Assembly: GCF_022376445.1 (NCBI RefSeq)
Contig: NW_025955074.1
Location: 62,001-126,000, forward strand
Direction: 5' to 3'
From: Fomitopsis serialis
Taxonomy: Eukaryota > Basidiomycota > Agaricomycetes > Polyporales > Fomitopsidaceae
DNA length: 64,000 nucleotides
Shown: positions 57,795-64,000 of the stretch, piece by piece
Numbering within the stretch: position 1 is the first letter of the stretch
How the letters are laid out: every line of letters begins with the position of its first letter
Program-made: the position numbers and the translations under genes
Notes under the pieces: model-generated
What the model saw: the letters and a program-made list of their open reading frames with translations, nothing else
Told to the model about the DNA's origin: nothing
Database searches by the model: none

Positions 57795-58900
57795 TTAGCT
57801 CATCCACATGTGAAGAGAAAGGAACCGCGCACGACGAGCGAATCCTGCCAAAGTCCGTTGAGAAAGTTGAGCATATACACGACACCCTTGACAAAATCGT
57901 GCACCCGCACCAGCGGTGCCAGTTGTTGTCTCCTGCAACGCTCGCAGTGGCGACCATCGTCCGCCAGACGCCGTCGTCTTCAGTCTGCCCTGCTCGGTGT
58001 CGAGCTTCTCGCGCCAGTCCCAAGGCCCCTGCGTGAAGGACATGACCGCTCGGCGCGACAAGCGTGTGCCCGGGTGCGATTGTGTGCTCGTGGTTGAGCG
58101 GGTGGGCGAGAGGACAGGCGGCGAGAAGGGCAGGCGGCGAGAAGGCGAGAAGGCAGGCGGCGAGGCGGCGAGAAGCAGGCGCAGAGAAGGTATGCAGCAA
58201 GACTGCAAGCGGGCTGCGAGGTGGTCCGAGTCCTCACTAAGTGCAGCGGTGCGCGGGTGGTAATAAGAGGGCGGGCGGCGGCATAGCGGGCAGTGGTGAT
58301 GAGAGTGGTTATTACAGCGTAGGCGACATTCAAGTGAAATGACCTCCACGTGACGTAGGGCTCTACCCACCCGGTACTACTAGAATATTACTACTGGTCG
58401 ATTGCCCTCTCTCCTACGAGCTCAACACGCTCTACCAATGCCCTGGATGCGCTAGCCACGATAGAGGATAATTGCGTGGTCCTGGTTGTCCGACTTGGCG
58501 TTGAAATGGAGCGGCCGGGAAGCGCGATGCGGAACTTCGAGCAGCTTCAACCATCCTTGGAGATGAACTCGGAGTGACAGTGGATGAGCGCGGGGAACGT
58601 ACACAGACGGACCTACTTGCGCGACGCATCTCCCTCGAGGTAAACGATCTGCGGGTCGGGGTACACACGATAGAAGAACTTGGTGTTCTTTTGCTGTTCC
58701 CGGTTGAGCTTCGAGTGTCGTTGCGAGGAGCGTGCCATACTCGCGCTCGAGTCTGTCCATGTTGCCGCCGAACAGCTGAACGACCTCAGAATCCGGCTTC
58801 TCAGCGCAGGAAGAAAGTGGGTTGGCCCGCCACGCAGAGTTCATCGCCCCCGGGACGGTACGGTATAGGGTCTGCGCACGGAGCAGAGCCCAGTCACGAC
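57795..58900 (-). pseudogene. Unrecognised decayed coding sequence
   Basis: Two blocks look coding on the - strand: 58900-58600 (VVQLFGGNMDRLEREYGTLL, then after a frame change QQKNTKFFYRVYPDPQIVYL) and 58070-57800 (MSFTQGPWDWREKLDTEQG). Frames shift within and between the blocks. I do not recognise the family. It lies where the partner gene would be expected downstream of transposase copy 3. Confidence 0.4.
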
Positions 58901-59035
58901 TGCCACGAGTAGACTCAGTAGCAATGTAACCGATGTAGTAGATAATGATCTCTCTCACCGAGAGATGAGTCTAGATGTCCTATTAGTAGGCGTCATACAG
59001 ACGAGATTGAGCAAACGGACCGTCTCGCAGCAGGG

Positions 59036-62000
59036 CTACCAAAGTGTTTGATAGCTGTACATGCTTGCCCAATTATTCAAGTAGAAAGTTCGCGCGAGGT
59101 CCAAGACGTTGTCTGACGTCCAGTTGTCGGGAACCACGCCATTGGGGCCCTCCGGGAAAGATGGCAATAGCTGGCAAGATTGAGTGATTTGTTCGAGGGG
59201 TATGATCGAGGCGTGGGGTAAGCCGTCGGCGCGAGGAGCGGATTTGCGCACGGTGTACATAAGATGAGTTGGGTCGGCGGCACTAGAGAACGGGGCGTAC
59301 CACTCGACATAAGCGAGTGGTCCTTTTGGCCACCACGAAGGGGCAGGACCATTTCCATGGACGGCGGACAACTTCCTGGGCAATGTGAAGATTACTTTGA
59401 CCCTTCCGGCTCTAGTACCTGGAAATTCACAATAATGAGTTACGACTGTACCTGGGACGGCGTGCTACTGCATGTACACATGTACTCACCTCTGATGCCT
59501 GTTGACTCTGCCTCTTCATTTTGCAACGCGATGATGGTATCGAATCGATTCTTCCGACCCTGCCTCGTGGCAGGGACCGCCTTCACTTCATCCATTTCAT
59601 CCTTGCCATCCAGCAGTTCGTAACGCTTGAACCGGAATTTATGGTAGACGTCAACACGGTCGAACGGTACCCATGTCTCTTCCAAGTGGCGTCGGCCGAT
59701 TCTGAGTTCTTCTGGCTGTAAGTCATTGATGAGTCGAAGGAGCGCGTTCTTGAATGCCGGAGCACGGTGACGCTCCTGAATGGCTGTGATGTGCTGCCGA
59801 GGGGCCTGCGGATACTTAGCGAGTTTGATACGTCGCCCCTCACCCACGGAGTCGTCCATCTGGGCCTCGGAGACGGTGTCGCCCGAAGGTTTCGGCGGTG
59901 GTGGTTGCCCAGGACATGCTTCGTCTTCATCCTCGGACTCGTTTGGCTCGTCTTCTGCCTCGCATTGGCCCTGGAACACCTCGTACATAGTGATTTTTTC
60001 CCGACGCGAGATCCACTTGACCATCTGCGGGAACTCGTCGCGATGATTCGTTGCGCGCCATGCATCTTTTGCGAAATCAATGTGTAGCCTCTCGAAGGCT
60101 TCGGTGTTGTAATTGTCTGTTGTGCCGTAGAGTCGGATGGATTCAGCATAGTGGAGGAGGCTGTGAATCTTCGGTATATTCAGGGAATCTCGGATCCCGA
60201 GCTTGACAAGGACGTCTTTATGCTTGTGGAAAGTGTCGAGCGCGTCGGTGAGGTAGCGTAGGGTGTCGTCATCGTGGGTGGGATACTGTGCAAGATAGAT
60301 AAAATCTAACAGTGAGCGAAACGCGATCATGACGGGCTTCGGGATCTTCCCTATCAAGCACCCCAAGAGCACCTTCGCCATCTCTTTGCGTTCCTTCCCG
60401 GATACCTGCGCCAGCGAAGAAATCCCGTGTTTGAAGTGGCGGACGCCGAACGCGGGAGGAAGGGAGCGGAGACGGCGGTCTAGTTCTGTAGGCCCTAGAA
60501 GGTCGTGACACCAAGAAACGAGGTGTTTAAAGACACCCTGATATACTTGATGCAGTATATCTGGTGTTACCGACATGTGTATGTCGGTGTACGGGAGGCC
60601 GAGCCAGAACGGCTTCGTGACGGCACCGCATACTTCCCTTTCCTTGCACTGACTTTCGGCTGCCGCTGCCGTGCCTGAGTCTGTCCACGCCTCGTTAATG
60701 GTTTGTGCCGTAGACGTTGAGCTGCGCGGATCACAGGGAGAGGGCTCGCTTAGTCTGTCCGCAGGGCAGTAGCACTTCGGACAGGTGCCGTATTTCGAGC
60801 AGGTGACGAGCGCTTGTTCGGGGTAGTCGGCGACGTAGGCTGCGAGCACTGGATGCACCCGTCTGACAGTCCCGTCGCCGCTAGTCACGTCCATGCCTTC
60901 CTCGCCAGCGCGGATGAGAGGGCGCAGGATTATCCTCATCGCCGCATGGAAGAGACGCTGGTTGCGCGCTCTACGCTCGCGCTTCGTGAGCTTGTCCTTG
61001 CTGACCTTCGAGACGGGGAGATACCCTAATAAGACGCAGGCATGCTCGGACGGCTTGCGGCGGAGAGCGCGGGGGATGTTGCCTAGTGTGAGATACACTG
61101 GGTAGGCCGACTTGTTGCCGCAGAACTGTGTAAGTTGGGTTTTATCCGTCGAAATTATCACGGGCGCGACTGCTGCGCCGTCCGGGAGTAGAGACTGAAG
61201 TATGTCAAACATTAGTTTGTCGTACGTAGCAATGGACAAAGCACGAAGTCACTGTACCTGTACCGCGTTCCACCATAAACCTGTCCACATTTCGGAGTAG
61301 ATTCTCTTCGTTCTCGATCGGTCGGCGAACACGCGTCGCGGCCGATACACGATGTCTTTGGCATGTGCTGGATTTCCGAGAAGGGCCTTGATCGCTTCAA
61401 GGATGTCCCTGTAACGCACCAAGTGCTCTTCATCAATACGATCCGGAAACGTCAGAGACGTGGTTTTCCATGCAGCGCGGTCGGGAAGGGCGTCTACTTT
61501 GATGAATAGCTCACGGACATCCTTGAATGTAAGTCCTAATTTCTCCACGACCTGGCCGCCAATTGCGGTAAGTAATGCGGCAAGTGAGGCAATAGAGATA
61601 TGGCACTGCACGACGTACCCCTGGTATGCTGAGGAAGCGATTTAACGATCCTTGTCCCACATCCTCCCTGATTATCCAGTTCGCCACGCGCCAGTCGAGC
61701 TCCGAGGCAAACGGTTTCCATCGACCGTTCGGGTCTCGTTCCTGTGCACATCCTCCCTCACCCTCCTCGCTGTCGACATCCATCCGATCCTCCTCTGAGT
61801 CGGCGCTCCCTTCCGTTGCCGAGTCCTCCGCAAAGAACGCCTTCCAAGTGTCCACAATCCGCGGCTCCATTCGTATCACTCGGCCGGCTGTCGTGTCAAC
61901 GTCTTCTACTCGCGTATCTTCGTCGTCATCTAAGGCGGGGGCCGCTGGTGGTCGTCGGCGTGGAGCAGCCTCGGTTCGAGTCGTTGAACAGGATGGGCCG

Positions 62001-62341
62001 CTGTCATTGCCAGCTTGCTCCTCCATGACCTCGGCCTCTGCTGGGAGCTCAAAGTGGAAGAGATTGCCGTGGTCTAGGAAGGTATGGAAGTCTTCATATG
62101 GTTCGTCCTCATCCATTGCGTCGTCGGTGCCGGACACATTGCACTCGGCGGTCTCGGTAACTTCTGGTATGTTGTGCTCAACGGGAACTCTGTTCTTGCC
62201 CTTGCGGTACCAAAGGCATGATCGCGCCGTCGACAGGTGTGCCATAAGCCCTTGACTGGTCTTGAGCGGCTTGTCACATGCTGGACAAGTCGTGTCGTCC
62301 TGTGTGCCCGGGAAGACACACGCTTTTTTTGACCCTCGCAT
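59036..62341 (-). CDS. Plavaka transposase, copy 3
   Basis: Four exons (62341-61619, 61551-61258, 61194-59490, 59418-59036) give 1034 residues, open throughout. Exons 2 and 4 are the same length as in copies 1 and 2; exons 1 and 3 are 6 and 9 bases longer. The finger (CPACDKPLKT), STDKTQ, TPDILHQ, NTEAFERLH and the CPKCYCP cluster are all present. It is clearly more diverged from copies 1 and 2 than they are from each other, so it represents an older or different subfamily. No partner gene lies downstream. Confidence 0.92.
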
Positions 62342-62344
62342 TCC

Positions 62345-63428
62345 TCCAGTTTGTCAACAAGTGGTGAGTCGATTAAGTACGGATTTTTCGGACAGATTAT
62401 TGCATTACTCACTGGCTGCTGGTCTGGTACTGTGGACTTTGTGAAGAGAGCGCGGGGAGTGACAGCGGAGCCAGGTCAGAGCAGCAGCACGGCGTCTGAT
62501 CTCACCGTCAACTGGCCCTGAACGGCCTGAAGGGTCTGTGTCGTAAGCTTGACAGGTCCTGATGGCGCCGGGCGGTACGACGCGCGGGGGATTGCCCATC
62601 TCATTCGTCTAGTATTCCGACAAAGGTTGTGTCAATTGATCTCTCATCGCTGGGACAACTTCTTGCATTACTGATCAGTTATTTGTTTTTCTTTGACTTC
62701 GGGTGTCGTAGAGAGGATACGAAGAGTGAGTTCTTAGTCCGCGGAGAGCGCACTATGGAGCGCCAAACCCATCTGTGAGCCGCGGGCGGTTGATCTCTAT
62801 TCAATCGGTAAAAAGGTGAGATTCCTATTTCTCCTCCTCGTATTTCAGCACTCACCGCTGCCTATGTACATCTCTGCACTTAGCTCTGTACTCGGCAGAC
62901 GCAGTTCAGTTGACCACCAGCTGGGATTACGGGAAGAACTACACTGCCGTGGTGATGTTTTGTGACTTTCATATGGTCGCTCTATCGCTTACACATACCT
63001 GCATTCCACAGCTTCAATACTAGCCTGTAGGGAACTTGAACAGACCTACGCGTCAGACAATATCACCTCACTCATGGCATATGTATGCTCGCAACTGACA
63101 CGGTCAAAGCACGGCGCTTACGGCATTGCCCAATACAGTTGCTGCCGTATCCCCTGCGACAGCAACCGTTTTGGGAGGTGCCGCTTGCATTTGGTGTGTC
63201 GGCATCGCGAGTCCTTGCAAACGTGTAAGTTATTGGTTCTCGGTTCGAAGAGAAAGGTGCGCGATCCTCCTTGTACTGACACCATGCCGGGCTAAACCCT
63301 TCAAGCTTCAAGCTTAGAGGTGCCACCGCCAAGGCCCGAAGGTTCACACGGTCGCTGTTTGTATGCTGACGGATACGAAGGCGACGCCGACAGGCCAACG
63401 CCCACCTCGCTGCTCCTCAGTACTCACC
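62345..63428. other. Divergent intergenic region
   Basis: This 1.1 kb separates transposase copy 3 from the + strand gene at 63429. It should hold both promoters. No ORF of note and no hairpin like the one at 43659-43711 was seen. Confidence 0.45.
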
Positions 63429-64000
63429 ATGTCTACTATGAACGACCCGTCTCTCGACACTTGCGATCACCCCAACTCCGACACCGACTCTATCCATAGT
63501 GACGGCACCGAGTCCAGTCTTCCCAACTCTGACGCAACGCAGACGTCCACCAACCCGCCTGGGACGCCGCCGAACGCAGCTCAGCAGCTCCCGGATGTCG
63601 CCATTCGGTCGCCGGGCAACTCATTCAGGGAGAACGATCGAATCACCGGGCCCCACACCCGACTCCTCGCAGGCGAAACTCCCCTCGACGACATGGTGAT
63701 TTCGGCGACGACCTTTGACGACTTACCACAGCAGTTCCTAGGAGCACTGCAGGCTGGATCTGCCCACGATGGGTGTGATCGCAAGCTTTCAACCCGTCTC
63801 CTTGGGTACCTCTTGCAGCTGAAGCGCGGGTGGACTCATGCTTGCGGGCGTGGGTTTGTCACCCAGGTGAAGTCATCATTCTTTATTCAACACGCTGCGG
63901 GAACTGAGCACCAATTTTACATAGGATATTCACGGCGCCGATGAGAAACAGTACCACATACTGCAGAATTTTGTGGTTAATGCATGGAACAACAAGATAG
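63429..64000 (+). CDS. Hypothetical protein, Plavaka-paired family (partial)
   Basis: Starts MSTMNDPSLDTCDH at 63429. Exon 1 ends at 63866 (GFVTQ, GTGAAG donor). The next exon begins after an ACATAG near 63925 with DIHGADEKQYHILQNF and runs off the window. It aligns with the gene at 41706-43388: an acidic Ser/Thr-rich start, SPGNSF, a similar exon 1 end, and an exon 2 start (D/E)I....(D/E)E(K/R).(Y/F)..LQ. Identity is low, as between transposase copies 1 and 3, which suggests the two genes have travelled together for a long time. Confidence 0.65.

Larger units (their letters stand above)
55674..64000. mobile_element. Element 3: possible third Plavaka element, running off the window
   Basis: A third end, CATCAGGAAAAACACCTTAG followed by TCACCCAAGC, begins at 55674. 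To the right come decayed Sec2-like sequence, transposase copy 3 on the - strand and a divergent paralogue of the 41.7-43.4 kb gene. That is the gene order of element 1 in reverse, except that the partner gene is missing. The other end is outside the window, so the element is inferred. Confidence 0.5.

Noticed and set aside
58600..58900. Possible similarity to the C-terminal coiled coil of BRAP2/Etp1
   Set aside because: Only a short coiled-coil-like stretch fits and the following sequence does not, so no family was assigned.
62545..62560. CCTGATG as the missing right end of element 2
   Set aside because: The inward sequence lacks the CATCAGGAAAA continuation, and it lies in the divergent promoter region of copy 3.
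1..64000. CRISPR arrays, rRNA and tRNA genes
   Set aside because: No regularly spaced repeats, no rRNA core sequences and no convincing tRNA box A/B pairs were seen; the window is eukaryotic.

Overview
The window is nuclear DNA of a filamentous basidiomycete (Agaricomycetes, probably a wood- or litter-decay lineage). The reasons are many 50-60 nt introns with GT..AG borders, GC-rich coding sequence, two secreted sedolisin proteases, a two-BTB protein, DUF6532 proteins, and Plavaka (CACTA-like) transposases of the kind expanded in these fungi. Species cannot be named from the sequence.

Layout. 1-8776: a + strand gene with a tandem-repeat N-terminus and a DUF6532-like C-terminus, broken by two insertions (991-4125 and 4315-7852). 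8777-15980: no intact gene, with decayed coding pieces near 9.2-10.7 kb. 16040-23467: two intact sedolisin genes in inverted orientation with a BTB gene between them. 25516-26400: a signal-peptide protein with a kinase-like motif and an in-frame stop. 27877-49692 (- strand): a DIRS-order retrotransposon (RNase H, then tyrosine recombinase) split into three pieces by DNA transposons. 33134-49431: a 16.3 kb element holding a Plavaka transposase, a small partner gene and four cargo genes, one a TET/JBP-like 2-oxoglutarate oxygenase and one a DUF6532 protein. 49693-64000: two further Plavaka copies on the - strand, decayed Sec2-like coding sequence, and at the right edge the start of a paralogue of one cargo gene.

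How it fits together. Three insertions (4315-7852, 28860-32628, 33134-49431) begin with CATCAG and end with CTGATG, and each is flanked by a 2-bp duplication (TT, TA, TT). Removing each one rejoins the reading frame of the gene it interrupts, which fixes the element borders without any database. The largest is therefore read as a cargo-carrying Plavaka transposon, and the two 3.5-3.8 kb ones as related elements without a recognised transposase. The cargo gene at 41.7-43.4 kb and its paralogue at 63.4 kb are both divergently paired with a Plavaka transposase, so this pairing looks like part of the element and not chance. All three transposase genes (1029, 1029 and 1034 residues) are open throughout.
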